Origin: Oscillospiraceae bacterium UBA1230
GTDB taxonomy: Bacteria; Bacillota; Clostridia; Oscillospirales; Oscillospiraceae
Reading direction: 5' to 3'
Length of the DNA stretch: 20,377 nucleotides
Assembly (NCBI GenBank): GCA_002309395.1
Contig: DBWU01000035.1
Coordinates: forward strand, 483-20,859
In this document: positions 6,711-14,517 of the stretch, one piece after another
How positions within the stretch are numbered: the stretch's first letter is position 1
Layout of the letters: each line of letters starts with the position of its first letter
Notes under the pieces: model-generated
What the model saw: the letters and a program-made list of their open reading frames with translations, nothing else
The model's database searches: none
Told to the model about the DNA's origin: nothing
Position numbers and translations under genes: made by a program

Positions 6711-8597
6711 TTATCCCAATTCCGCCTGACCGGTATAGAGGTGGTAGTACCGCCCCTTTTGCGCCAAGAGCTGCTGATGGTCGCCACGCTCCACGATCTC
6801 GCCCTGCTCCAGCACCAGAATCGCCTGGGCGTTTCGCACGGTGGACAGGCGGTGGGCGATGACGAACACGGTGCGCCCCTCCATCAGGGAATCCATGCCC
6901 CGTTCGATGAGTTTTTCCGTGCGCGTATCAATGGAGGAGGTCGCCTCGTCGAGGATCAGCACCGGCGGATCGGACACCGCCGCCCGGGCGATGGCGAGAA
7001 GCTGGCGCTCCCCCTGACTCAAGGATTCGCCGTTGCCGGTGAGCACCGTATCGTATCCCTGGGGCAGGTGGCGGATAAAGGTGTCGGCGTTGGCGAGCCG
7101 CGCCGCGGCGCGCACCTCCTCGTCGGTGGCGTCCGGCTTACCGTAGCGGATATTGTCGGCAACGGTGCCGGTAAACAGCCGCGTCTCCTGCAAAACGATC
7201 CCCAGCGAGCGGCGCAGGGACTCCTTGCGAATGTCCTTAACGTTGATGCCGTCGTAGGTGATGGAGCCGCTTTGCACGTCGTAAAACCGGTTGATGAGGT
7301 TGGTAACGGTGGTTTTCCCCGCGCCGGTGGAGCCCACGAAGGCGATCTTCTGCCCGGGCTCGGCCCACAGGGACACGTGGTGCAGTACGGTTTTTTGATC
7401 GGTATAGCCGAAGGTAACGTCGTGGAAACGCACGTCGCCCCGAAGCTCGGTCAGCGTGCCGTCCGGCGCTTTCCACGCCCAACAGCCGGTACGCCGCTCC
7501 GTTTCCGTGAGGGTATCGCCGCTTTTTTCCACCCGTACCAGTACCGTTTTGCCCTCGTCAATCTCCGGCGACTGCTCCATCACGGCGAAGATCCGCTCCG
7601 CGCCGGCGATCGCCGCCAGGATCACGTTCACCTGCTGGCTGATCTGCGCCACCGGCTGGCTCACCTGCCGCACGTAGACCAGATACGCGCCCAGAGAACC
7701 CACGTCAAACACGCCGCCGATGGCGAGAAGTCCGCCCACACAGCAGGTGACGGCGTAGTTGATACGGCTCAGATTACCCATGGCGGGCATCATGGAGCCG
7801 GCGTAGGACTGGGCACGGGTGGCGGCGTCCCGGTAGGCGGCGTTCAGTTCGGTAAACCGGGCGACCGCCTTTTTTTCATGGTTGAAGACCTTGATGACCT
7901 TCTGTCCCTCGATCATCTCCTCAATATAGCCGTTCACGGCGCCGAGGGACTGCTGCTGCGTCTGGAAATTGGTGCGGCTCCTGCCGCCGATCACCGTGAC
8001 CACCACGCCCATCATCAAAAGGAAAAACACGGTGATCAGTGTCAACTGCCAGTTGAGCACCAGCATCATTACGAAGGTGGAAACGAAGGTCAGGGAAGAG
8101 GAGAGGATGCTGGCAAGAGAGCTGTTGATCAGCTCGCTGACGGTGTCGATGTCGTTGGTGAACCGGCTCATGAGATCGCCGGACTGGTTCGTGTCAAAAT
8201 AGCCGATGGGCAGTGTTTGGAGCTTATGGAAGAGGTCCTGCCTGAGCGCCGCCACCGTGTGCTGGGAGATGCGCACCATGGTGCGCGCGTAGGTGAACGA
8301 CGCCGCCGCGCTCACGGCGTACAGTCCGCCCATGACCGCCAGCATCTTGAAAAGCCCCGCAAAATCGCCGGGCAGGATATAGTCGTTGATCAGGGGCTTG
8401 ATGAGGTAACTGGCGGCAACGCTACCCAGCGAGCTGACCAGAAGACACACCATGACGCCCAACAGCAGCAGCTTATACTGCGCCACGTACCGGAGCAGCT
8501 TGCCCACGGTGCCGCGCAGATCCCGGGGGCGCTGATAGCCGTGCCCCTGCCTGCCGCCGGGTCCGTGAGGGGGACGGGTGTTTCGCGCTTCAGCCAT
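6711..8597 (-). CDS. ABC exporter half-transporter, canonical ATPase site subunit
   Basis: A 628-residue fusion of a type IV (ABCB-like) membrane domain and an ATPase. After a basic, Gly/Pro-rich N-terminus, six TM segments occupy about residues 35-330 (for example LLLLGVMVCLLVSSLGSVAA, LASILSSSLTFVSTFVMMLV). A spacer of about 45 residues (EKSGDTLTETERRTGCWAWK) precedes the nucleotide-binding domain: Walker A GSTGAGKTT, Q-loop VLQETRLFTG, a signature reading LSQGE instead of LSGGQ, Walker B VLILDEATSSID with catalytic Glu, and H-loop IAHRLS. It overlaps the upstream ABC gene by 8 bp (start ATG 8597, stop 8590), a translational coupling expected of a heterodimer. Likely exports drugs, peptides or lipids (BmrCD/LmrCD type); the substrate is unknown. 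Confidence 0.94.
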   Translation of the reverse strand: MAEARNTRPPHGPGGRQGHGYQRPRDLRGTVGKLLRYVAQYKLLLLGVMVCLLVSSLGSVAASYLIKPLINDYILPGDFAGLFKMLAVMGGLYAVSAAASFTYARTMVRISQHTVAALRQDLFHKLQTLPIGYFDTNQSGDLMSRFTNDIDTVSELINSSLASILSSSLTFVSTFVMMLVLNWQLTLITVFFLLMMGVVVTVIGGRSRTNFQTQQQSLGAVNGYIEEMIEGQKVIKVFNHEKKAVARFTELNAAYRDAATRAQSYAGSMMPAMGNLSRINYAVTCCVGGLLAIGGVFDVGSLGAYLVYVRQVSQPVAQISQQVNVILAAIAGAERIFAVMEQSPEIDEGKTVLVRVEKSGDTLTETERRTGCWAWKAPDGTLTELRGDVRFHDVTFGYTDQKTVLHHVSLWAEPGQKIAFVGSTGAGKTTVTNLINRFYDVQSGSITYDGINVKDIRKESLRRSLGIVLQETRLFTGTVADNIRYGKPDATDEEVRAAARLANADTFIRHLPQGYDTVLTGNGESLSQGERQLLAIARAAVSDPPVLILDEATSSIDTRTEKLIERGMDSLMEGRTVFVIAHRLSTVRNAQAILVLEQGEIVERGDHQQLLAQKGRYYHLYTGQAELG

Positions 8598-10326
8598 CGA
8601 TGCTCACCCCTTCCTGCTGTGATTCGTATACTTCCCGATAGATATGGTTGCCGGCGAGCAGCTCCTCATGGGTCCCCACGCCGGAGATCTTCCCGTCGTC
8701 CAGCACCACGATGAGATCCGCGTCCATCACCGAGGTGATCCGCTGTGCGATCATGAGCTTGGTGGTGCCGGGCAGCACCTGCCGCAATCCGTCGCGTATC
8801 CTGGCGTCGGTGGCGGTATCCACGGCGGAAGTGCTGTCGTCCAGGATCAGGATCTTCGGCTGGCGCAAAATGGCGCGGGCGATACAAAGCCGCTGCTTCT
8901 GTCCGCCGGACACGTTGGCGCCGCCCTGCTCGATGCGGCTTTCATAGCCCTCCGGCATGGCGCGGATAAACTCGTCGGCGCAGGCAACGGCGCAGGCGCT
9001 TTGCAGCTCCTCGTCCGTGGCGTCGGCTTTGCCCCAGCGCAGGTTCTCCGCCACGGTGCCGGAGAAGAGCGTGTTCTTTTGCAGCACCATGGCGCAGCCG
9101 TCCCGCAGTGCCTCCATCGTATAGTCCTTCACGTTGTGTCCGCCCACGTACACCGCGCCGCCGTTGACCTCGTAGAGTCGGGGGATCAGGCTCACCAGCG
9201 TGGTTTTGGCACTGCCGGTGCCGCCTAATATGCCCACGGTCATGCCGCTTTCGATGGTGAGATTCACGTCCTCCAGATTCCAGCCCTCGGCGGTGGGGTG
9301 ATACTTGAAATACACGTGTTCAAAGCGGATCGCCCCGTTTTCCACCGTCAGCGCCGGATCGGCCTGCTCGTCGGTGATCTCCGGCCGCTCCTCCAGCACC
9401 TCCACGATCCGCTTGCCGCAGGCGATGGAACGGGTGAGCATCATCAGCACCATGGACACCATCATCAGGCTCATCAGAATTTCCGTGGCGTAGGTGAAAA
9501 AAGCGATCAGATCGCCGGAGAGCATGGAGCCTGCGCCCACGTAGTGTCCGCCGATCCACAGGATCGCCACGATGGTACCGCCCATCACCAGCGTGATAAA
9601 GGGCATGAACAGCACCACGAAGCCGAACGCCCGCATGGCGGTATCCCGCAGATGGCGGTTACGCCCGGCGAATTTCTCCTTCTCCTCCGTCTCCCGTACG
9701 AAGGACTTGACCACACGAATGGCGTTCAGATTCTCCTGCACCACCAGATTCACGTCGTCCGTGGCTTTCTGGAGCGCGGTAAAGAAGGGCCCCACCTTTG
9801 TCACCAGCACCACCACCGCCAGCAACAGCAACGGGATGGATACCAGAAACACCTGTGACAGGGAAAGGGAAATGCGAAGCGCCATTACCAGCGCCGTGAT
9901 GAGCATCACCGGCGCCCGGACGAAGATCCGCATGGACATCATCAGCGTTACCTGCATGGAAGCCACGTCGCTGGTGAGCCGCGTGATGAGCGACGCGGTA
10001 GAAAACCGCTCGATGTTGGCAAAGCTGAACCGCTGTACCTGTTCATACTCCGCCTGCCGCAGCTGCGCGCCGAATCCCATGCCGGCCTTTGCCGCCAGCA
10101 GCGCCGCGCCGACGCCGCCGGATAGCGCCAGAAGCGCCATCACCAGCATTTTGAGCCCGGAGGCGAGGATATACGACCGGTCGCCGCCGGCGATGCCCAC
10201 GTCCACGATATCGCTCATGGCGTTGGGGAGCATCAGCTCCAGCACCGATTCCGCCGCCGAGCACAATATCCCGGCGAAGATCCACCGGCGGTATCCCCGT
10301 GTATAGGGCAGTAATTTCCGTATCAT
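8590..10326 (-). CDS. ABC exporter half-transporter, degenerate ATPase site subunit
   Basis: A 578-residue ABCB-like half-transporter: six TM segments (about residues 15-300, for example WIFAGILCSAAESVLELMLP, LASGLKMLVMALLALSGGVG) then an ATPase domain. Walker A reads GGTGSAKTT with Ala for the last Gly, the Q-loop is VLQKNTLFSG, the signature NVSGGQKQR is canonical, Walker B LILDDSTSAVD has Asp for the catalytic Glu, and the H-loop IAQRIT has Gln for His. This is the standard pattern of the degenerate-site partner in heterodimeric exporters such as TM287/288, BmrCD and LmrCD. ATG 10326 has AGGAGG seven bases upstream and shares ATGA with the marR stop; the reading frame runs far upstream through marR but that part is a shadow. 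It pairs with the next gene. Confidence 0.94.
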   Translation of the reverse strand: MIRKLLPYTRGYRRWIFAGILCSAAESVLELMLPNAMSDIVDVGIAGGDRSYILASGLKMLVMALLALSGGVGAALLAAKAGMGFGAQLRQAEYEQVQRFSFANIERFSTASLITRLTSDVASMQVTLMMSMRIFVRAPVMLITALVMALRISLSLSQVFLVSIPLLLLAVVVLVTKVGPFFTALQKATDDVNLVVQENLNAIRVVKSFVRETEEKEKFAGRNRHLRDTAMRAFGFVVLFMPFITLVMGGTIVAILWIGGHYVGAGSMLSGDLIAFFTYATEILMSLMMVSMVLMMLTRSIACGKRIVEVLEERPEITDEQADPALTVENGAIRFEHVYFKYHPTAEGWNLEDVNLTIESGMTVGILGGTGSAKTTLVSLIPRLYEVNGGAVYVGGHNVKDYTMEALRDGCAMVLQKNTLFSGTVAENLRWGKADATDEELQSACAVACADEFIRAMPEGYESRIEQGGANVSGGQKQRLCIARAILRQPKILILDDSTSAVDTATDARIRDGLRQVLPGTTKLMIAQRITSVMDADLIVVLDDGKISGVGTHEELLAGNHIYREVYESQQEGVSIDG

Positions 10327-10772
10327 GCCTCGTCCTCCTGCTGCAAGTTTTGCGCCACGCGCAGTAAAAAGCCGGTGAGCAGTTTCTGCTCCTCCGCCGT
10401 GAAGCCCTGCTCCAACCGGCGATCCACCTCGCCGATCACGGCGGTAAAATCGTCGTAAAACCGCATCCCCTGCTCCGTCAGCGTCAAAATACGGCATCTG
10501 CCGTCCTGCGCTCCGGCGCGGCGCACCACCAGTCCCTTTTCCTCCAACCGGTCCACGATCCCGTTGACGGTGGAGGGTTTCACCATCAAAAACCGCTCCA
10601 GCATCTTCTGATTCACCGGTCCCGTCTGGCGGTGGAGATACGTCAGCGTCCGGCATTGCATGGGCGACACGTCGTACTGCCGCAACAGCTTCCCCATCAG
10701 CTTGTGCACCTGATGGTGGCAGTATCCCATCAGCGCGCCGAAATGCTCCGGCGTCTCGTGAAAGCATGCCAT
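10323..10772 (-). CDS. MarR-family transcriptional regulator
   Basis: A 149-residue winged-helix repressor of MarR type. Seen: helical dimerisation N-terminus (YCHHQVHKLMGKLLRQYDVS), then PMQCRTLTYLHRQTGPVNQK, recognition helix MVKPSTVNGIVDRLEEKGL, the wing VVRRAGAQDGRCRILTLTEQ, and long C-terminal helices returning to the dimer interface. It is the first gene of the operon with two ABC exporter halves; its stop TGA overlaps the next ATG. ATG 10772 has AAAGGAG six bases upstream. An inverted repeat GTTAG-N4-CTAAC lies 20 bases before the start, so it probably represses its own operon and is released by an exported ligand, the usual logic for marR-ABC operons. Confidence 0.94.
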   Translation of the reverse strand: MACFHETPEHFGALMGYCHHQVHKLMGKLLRQYDVSPMQCRTLTYLHRQTGPVNQKMLERFLMVKPSTVNGIVDRLEEKGLVVRRAGAQDGRCRILTLTEQGMRFYDDFTAVIGEVDRRLEQGFTAEEQKLLTGFLLRVAQNLQQEDEA

Positions 10773-10792
10773 AGGCGGCTCCTTTCCGAAAA

Positions 10793-10806
10793 GTTAGCAT
10801 ACTAAC
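10793..10806. promoter_or_regulatory. Putative MarR operator GTTAG-N4-CTAAC
   Basis: An inverted repeat of 5+5 with four central bases (CATA), located between the promoter at 10820-10849 and the marR start. It resembles TTAG-N4-CTAA boxes seen before many marR-ABC operons. It covers the predicted early transcribed region, so binding would block transcription (inference). Confidence 0.6.
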
Positions 10807-10819
10807 GAATGACCCGATC

Positions 10820-10849
10820 ATCATAGCACAGCGCCGCCCCGTTCGTCAA
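10820..10849 (-). promoter_or_regulatory. Promoter of the marR-ABC-cdd-feoA operon
   Basis: On the minus strand: TTGACG (10849-10844), 18 bases, TATGAT (10825-10820). The -35 lies in the loop of the hairpin at 10828-10871, and its right arm forms much of the spacer. Leader length to ATG 10772 is about 40 bases. Confidence 0.6.
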
Positions 10850-10871
10850 GAGCGAAACGGGGCGGCGCTGT
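10828..10871 (-). terminator. Strong GC hairpin after the LysM-GH18 gene
   Basis: A 16-bp perfect stem, 10828-10843 with 10856-10871 (core CAGCGCCGCCCCGTT), about 20 bases beyond the stop codon at 10892. No U-run follows on the minus strand, so efficiency as an intrinsic terminator is uncertain. The -35 box of the next operon is in its loop. Confidence 0.65.
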
Positions 10872-10891
10872 CGGGGAGCCGGCGTTGGGCG

Positions 10892-12169
10892 TTACCGCGG
10901 CGCCACGAGGGAGAACTGCTCGTTCAAAAGGAGAAACAGTTGGGGGAAAAGGCGCGTGAGGTTCCACAGCGCCACGCCGCGCAGGCCGTTTGCCGCCGAT
11001 AGCGTCAGCAGCGCCTGGGCGCTTCTGGCGTCCTGGAACCACACCTCGTGTTCGCCGTTTGGCGCGTAGTAGCGGAACCACGGCGCCTGTGCCGCCTCGT
11101 CGTATTCGATCCGGGCGCCGTACTGCCGCGCCAGCGCCAGCGCCTCCTGGGGCGAGAGGGAACGGGCGGCGGTGCCGGCGCGGTAGGGAAGATGCCAGTC
11201 GTAGCCGTAGGTGGGCAGACCCAGCACGATCTTTTCCGCCGGGATCACCGACAGGGCGTAGCGCAAGACCTCCTCCACCTGCGGCAGCGGCGATACGGCC
11301 TGTGGCTGGCTGTACGTGTTGCCCCACTCGTAGGCCATCAGAAGCACGCTGTCGGCGGCGCGGCCCAAGGCGGCGTAGTCGTGTCCCTCGTAGAGCTCGC
11401 CCGGCTGATCGGCGGAGGTTTTGGCGGGCAGCGTGGTCTGCACCGCCCGGCCCATGGGCGAAAGCCGCCGGTGGAGCTGTTCGATGAAGGCGGCGTAAGG
11501 CGCCGCCAGCGCCGCCCCCAGATTTTCAAAATCCACGTCCACGCCCCGGTACCCTTTTTGCAGCATGGTGTCCGCCACCGCCTGCACGAGGCGTCCGCGC
11601 TTCCCCTCGTCGGTGAGAACGGCACGGGCGTTCTCCGTGCTGAAACCGCCGGACTCGGAGAGGGTGGAAATGCTCATATACGCCGCGGCGCCCTGCCGTG
11701 CGGCGGAGGCGAGCAGCGATTCGTCCGCCAGAGGCGTCAGCGACCCGTCGGGCAACACGCCGTAGGTAAAGGGGATCAGCTCCGTGAGATAGGGAAGCTG
11801 TTGCTCCAGCAGGGCTCGGGAGATAAACGGATAGGCGTAGCCACCGGCGGTGATGGCGCCACCGGTAGGGGCGCGAAGCGCCACGGTCAGCTCTTCGCCG
11901 GGTCGGATCACGCTCTGTCCGTGCAGGAAAAAATTGTTGCGGTACAGGGTATCCACCGTAACGCCGTACTGCCGCGCAATGCCGAACAGCGACTCGCCCG
12001 GCGAAACGGTGTGGGTGATAAGGGGGAACTGCACCACCAGGGATTGCCCCGGCACCAGCGCGCCGTCGGGCGGCAGTTCGTTCTGCCGCAGGAGATTTTG
12101 CGGCGATACGCCGTATTCCGCGGCGATGGACCAGACCGTCTCACCGTCGCGCACCACGTGGATAGACAT
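10892..12169 (-). CDS. LysM-LysM-GH18 protein (YaaH/SleL-type spore cortex N-acetylglucosaminidase)
   Basis: A 425-residue protein with no signal peptide, as in spore-coat YaaH/SleL enzymes. Two LysM peptidoglycan-binding domains: HVVRDGETVWSIAAEYGVSP to LVVQF (about residues 2-47) and THTVSPGESLFGIARQYGVT to ELTVAL (about 52-98). A GH18 catalytic domain fills the rest: TYGVLPDG, AAAYMSIS, the active-site strand YRGVDVDFENL with the acid/base Glu at about residue 215, LLMAYEW, and VLGLPTYGYDWHL. It would cleave cortex peptidoglycan fragments during germination (family knowledge). ATG 12169 has GGAGGTG six bases upstream; GTG 12178 in frame is not preferred. It is divergent from feoB, whose start lies 94 bp away. 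Together with spmAB it supports endospore formation. Confidence 0.92.
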   Translation of the reverse strand: MSIHVVRDGETVWSIAAEYGVSPQNLLRQNELPPDGALVPGQSLVVQFPLITHTVSPGESLFGIARQYGVTVDTLYRNNFFLHGQSVIRPGEELTVALRAPTGGAITAGGYAYPFISRALLEQQLPYLTELIPFTYGVLPDGSLTPLADESLLASAARQGAAAYMSISTLSESGGFSTENARAVLTDEGKRGRLVQAVADTMLQKGYRGVDVDFENLGAALAAPYAAFIEQLHRRLSPMGRAVQTTLPAKTSADQPGELYEGHDYAALGRAADSVLLMAYEWGNTYSQPQAVSPLPQVEEVLRYALSVIPAEKIVLGLPTYGYDWHLPYRAGTAARSLSPQEALALARQYGARIEYDEAAQAPWFRYYAPNGEHEVWFQDARSAQALLTLSAANGLRGVALWNLTRLFPQLFLLLNEQFSLVAPR

Positions 12170-12263
12170 ATACAACACCTCCGTATCAGCCTATGACCGG
12201 CGCGGTGCCGGCAGAACGGCGCGGCGCATAGAATGGGGGGAGATCAGGCAGGGAGGCGGCAGG

Positions 12264-14180
12264 ATGGAACGATATACGGTGGCGCTGGCAGGGAATCCCA
12301 ACGTGGGAAAATCCACCTTATTCAACCGTTTGACGGGTCTGCGCCAGCACACGGGCAACTGGCCGGGCAAAACGGTGGAGCTGGCACAGGGGGATTGGCG
12401 CGGCGCGGATTACACGCTGCGCCTTGTAGATCTGCCCGGCACGTATTCCTTGCAGGCGGATTCGCCGGAGGAACAGGTGGCGGGCGATTTCATCGTCTCC
12501 GGTGGCGCGGACGTGACGCTGGTGGTGACGGACGCGGCGTGTTTAAGACGCAATCTCCTGCTGGCGGTGCAGGTACGGCAGTTGACACACCGCATGGTGC
12601 TGTGCGTGAATATGATGGACGAGGCACAGCAGCGCGGTGTAGAGATCGATACGGAGCGCCTCTGCCTGGCGCTGGCGGCGCCGGTGGTATGTATCAGCGC
12701 CCGAACGGGGCGGGGGGTGGAGGAGCTGTGCCGCGTTTTGCGCCAAACGGCGCGCCTGCCCTGCAGGGAGGATCGCTGGCACGTGAGCTATCCGCCGGAG
12801 GCGGCGCAGGCGCTGACGGGTCTGCCGCCGGGGGAGCGGTTGGCGCGGCTGCGCTGCGCGCCGCCCTCGGTGCGCGATCAGGTGATCGCCGCCCAGATGC
12901 GCCGCGCCGAAGCCATCGCGGACGTGAGCATACGGCGCAAGGGCGCCGTCCGGGAAAGAGAACGGCGGCTGGACCGGATCCTCACCTCACGCCTGACCGG
13001 TATTGCCGCCATGCTGGTGCTGATGTCGGGCGTTTTCTATCTCACCATCTGGGGCGCCAATATCCCCTCGGCGTGGCTTGCCAAGGTGCTCTTTTCGTGG
13101 GAAGCGCCGCTCAAGCGTTTGCTCGCCGCCGCGCCGTGGTGGCTTCGCGGCGCGCTGGTGGACGGTGTCTATCGCACCGTGGCGTGGGTAGTGTCGGTGA
13201 TGCTGCCCCCCATGGCGATCTTTTTTCCGCTTTTCACCCTGCTGGAGGACGCCGGTTTCTTGCCGCGCCTTGCCTTTAATATGGATCGGCTTTTTCGCGC
13301 CGCCGGCGCCCACGGGCGGCAGAGCCTGACGATGTGCATGGGCTTTGGCTGTAACGCCTGCGGCGTCACCGGGTGCCGGATCATCAACAGTCCGCGGGAA
13401 CGGCTGGTGGCGATGCTCACCAACTCGCTGGTGCCGTGCAACGGCAGGTTTCCCACGCTGATCGTGCTGATCTCCCTGTTCTTCTCCGCCGGCGCTACCG
13501 CCGCGGCGCGGTCGCTGTGCGCCACCGCCGTTTTTTTGCTGGTGATCGCCTTTTGCGTGGCGCTCACCCTCTTGTGCTCGCGGCTTCTCTCCGATACGGT
13601 GCTGCGCGGCGAATCCTCCTCTTTTTCCCTGGAACTGCCGCCGTACCGTATGCCCCAGTGGGGGCAGGTGCTGGTGCGCTCGGTGCTGGATAGGACCCTG
13701 TTCGTGCTGGGCCGCGCCGTAACGGTGGCGGCGCCGGCGGGACTGGCGATCTGGATTTTGGGCAACGTATCCGCCGGCGGCGAGCCGTTGTTGGGCGCCG
13801 TCGCCTCCTTTCTGGATCCGGCAGGTCGCCTTCTGGGACTGGACGGCATGATCCTGCTGGCGTTTTTGCTGGGCTTTCCCGCCAATGAGATCGTATTGCC
13901 CGTTCTGCTCATGGGGTATCTGCAAACCGGCACGCTGACGGAATACGAGGGTCTTGCCCAGCTCCGGGGCGTGCTCGTCGCCCACGGCTGGACGGGGCAG
14001 ACGGCGCTGTGCGCCATGGCGCTTTGCCTGATGCACCTGCCCTGCGGCACCACCTGCCTGACGCTGCGCCGGGAAACGGGGAGCCTGCGCTGGACAGCGG
14101 TGGGGATGCTGTTGCCGCTGGCGGCAGGCGTGGCGCTGTGCCTCGTCATCCACACCGCCGCAGTATTATTCGGGATATAA
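12264..14180 (+). CDS. feoB: Ferrous iron transport protein B
   Basis: A 638-residue inner-membrane Fe(II) transporter. The N-terminal GTPase has G1 GNPNVGKST (residues 10-18), the G2 region NWPGKTVE, G3 DLPGTYSL, G4 NMMD and G5 SARTG, followed by a helical GDI-like region with AAQMRRAEAIADVS. The membrane part begins at about residue 240 (GIAAMLVLMSGVFYLTIWGA) and has the first Gate motif MGFGCNACGVTGCRIINSPR, the FeoB-C region and the second Gate (GFPANEIVLPVLLMGYLQ), ending with CLTLRRETGSLRW and a last TM helix. It is on the short side for FeoB but appears complete. Start: the frame runs upstream to 11850, but ATG 12264 has GGGAGG seven bases before it and matches family N-termini. There is no feoA beside it; the only feoA in view is at 6022-6249. 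Confidence 0.96.
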   Translation: MERYTVALAGNPNVGKSTLFNRLTGLRQHTGNWPGKTVELAQGDWRGADYTLRLVDLPGTYSLQADSPEEQVAGDFIVSGGADVTLVVTDAACLRRNLLLAVQVRQLTHRMVLCVNMMDEAQQRGVEIDTERLCLALAAPVVCISARTGRGVEELCRVLRQTARLPCREDRWHVSYPPEAAQALTGLPPGERLARLRCAPPSVRDQVIAAQMRRAEAIADVSIRRKGAVRERERRLDRILTSRLTGIAAMLVLMSGVFYLTIWGANIPSAWLAKVLFSWEAPLKRLLAAAPWWLRGALVDGVYRTVAWVVSVMLPPMAIFFPLFTLLEDAGFLPRLAFNMDRLFRAAGAHGRQSLTMCMGFGCNACGVTGCRIINSPRERLVAMLTNSLVPCNGRFPTLIVLISLFFSAGATAAARSLCATAVFLLVIAFCVALTLLCSRLLSDTVLRGESSSFSLELPPYRMPQWGQVLVRSVLDRTLFVLGRAVTVAAPAGLAIWILGNVSAGGEPLLGAVASFLDPAGRLLGLDGMILLAFLLGFPANEIVLPVLLMGYLQTGTLTEYEGLAQLRGVLVAHGWTGQTALCAMALCLMHLPCGTTCLTLRRETGSLRWTAVGMLLPLAAGVALCLVIHTAAVLFGI

Positions 14181-14184
14181 AAGC

Positions 14185-14220
14185 GGCAAAACGCCGCCCT
14201 TTAAGGGGCGGCGCTTTGCC
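14185..14220 (+). terminator. Hairpin directly after feoB
   Basis: An approximately 15-bp stem with one mismatch (GGCAAA and CGCCGCCC against GGGCGGCG and TTTGCC), five bases after the feoB stop codon. There is no clear T-run behind it. It is probably the feoB transcript end, or the first unit of the hairpin array that follows. Confidence 0.7.
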
Positions 14221-14227
14221 ATCAGCT

Positions 14228-14421
14228 TGTCAAAAAAGCCTCGCAGAGTTCGCGCCGCGCACGGCGCGAAGATATTAAATTGTCATTTGCCGCGGCGTGT
14301 ACGTGGCAAATGACACCGCTCAGCCTACGAAGTGTGCGAATGGTGCGCCACTGGCGCACAATGAGTGCGCGCAGTAGGCTGCAACCCTTTTGTCAAAAAA
14401 CGGCTTTGCCGTTTTTTGACA
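14228..14421. repeat. Array of hairpins bounded by TGTCAAAAAA inverted ends (possible MITE- or REP-like element)
   Basis: No gene is seen in 14181-14517. Within it, TGTCAAAAAA at 14228-14237 is repeated directly at 14391-14400 and inverted at 14412-14421. Between them: TTCGCGCCG/CGGCGCGAA (14249-14270), TGTCATTTGCC/GGCAAATGACA (14281-14315), CAGCCTAC/GTAGGCTG (14321-14381) enclosing GTGCGCC/GGCGCAC (14343-14359), and the perfect 14-bp stem TGTCAAAAAACGGC with its complement (14391-14421). The ends could be terminal inverted repeats of a 194-bp element; target duplications are not evident. A structured RNA is the alternative. Confidence 0.55.
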
Positions 14422-14426
14422 GTCTC

Positions 14427-14453
14427 AGCGCAGGGTTTGCCTGCGCTCTTTTT
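14427..14453 (+). terminator. Intrinsic terminator upstream of spmA
   Basis: AGCGCAGG (14427-14434), loop GTTTG, CCTGCGCT (14440-14447), then CTTTTT. It has canonical plus-strand terminator form and would shield spmA from readthrough out of feoB and the hairpin array. Confidence 0.7.
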
Positions 14454-14466
14454 GCGTCCGTGGTCA

Positions 14467-14495
14467 TCATTTTCCCGCGCCGCCGCTCATAAAAA
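14467..14495 (+). promoter_or_regulatory. Candidate sigma-E-type sporulation promoter for spmAB
   Basis: TCATTTT (14467-14473) matches the Bacillus sigma-E -35 consensus KMATATT at six of seven positions. Exactly 14 bases later, CATAAAAA (14488-14495) matches CATACAHT at six of eight. It lies 22 bases upstream of ATG 14518, just after a terminator. spmAB are mother-cell genes in Bacillus, which fits; this is a consensus match only. Confidence 0.45.
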
Positions 14496-14517
14496 TGCAC
14501 AAGAAGGATGTGATACC

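Noticed and set aside
6741..8714. 657-codon open frame opposite the second ABC gene
   Set aside because: It is an antisense shadow in GC-rich DNA: it is rich in His, Gly, Arg and Asp, has no domain, and lies wholly over a clear ABC transporter with intact motifs.
10327..10824. N-terminal extension of the first ABC gene
   Set aside because: The extra 166 residues are the frame-shifted reading of marR; ATG 10326 with AGGAGG gives the family-typical start.
11850..12263. N-terminal extension of FeoB
   Set aside because: It overlaps the divergent LysM-GH18 gene and lacks similarity to FeoB; ATG 12264 has a good ribosome site.
12170..12263. Sigma-E or sigma-A promoter for feoB (CATAGAAT at 12227-12234)
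   Set aside because: The -10 match is good, but nothing resembling a -35 lies 14 or 17 bases upstream; too weak to annotate.
12987..14153. 388-codon antisense frame within feoB
   Set aside because: Gln, Arg and Gly-rich composition with no motif; mirror of the FeoB membrane domain.
14281..14381. tRNA-like cloverleaf in the hairpin array
   Set aside because: No anticodon arm, T-loop consensus or 7-bp acceptor stem of normal geometry could be laid out.
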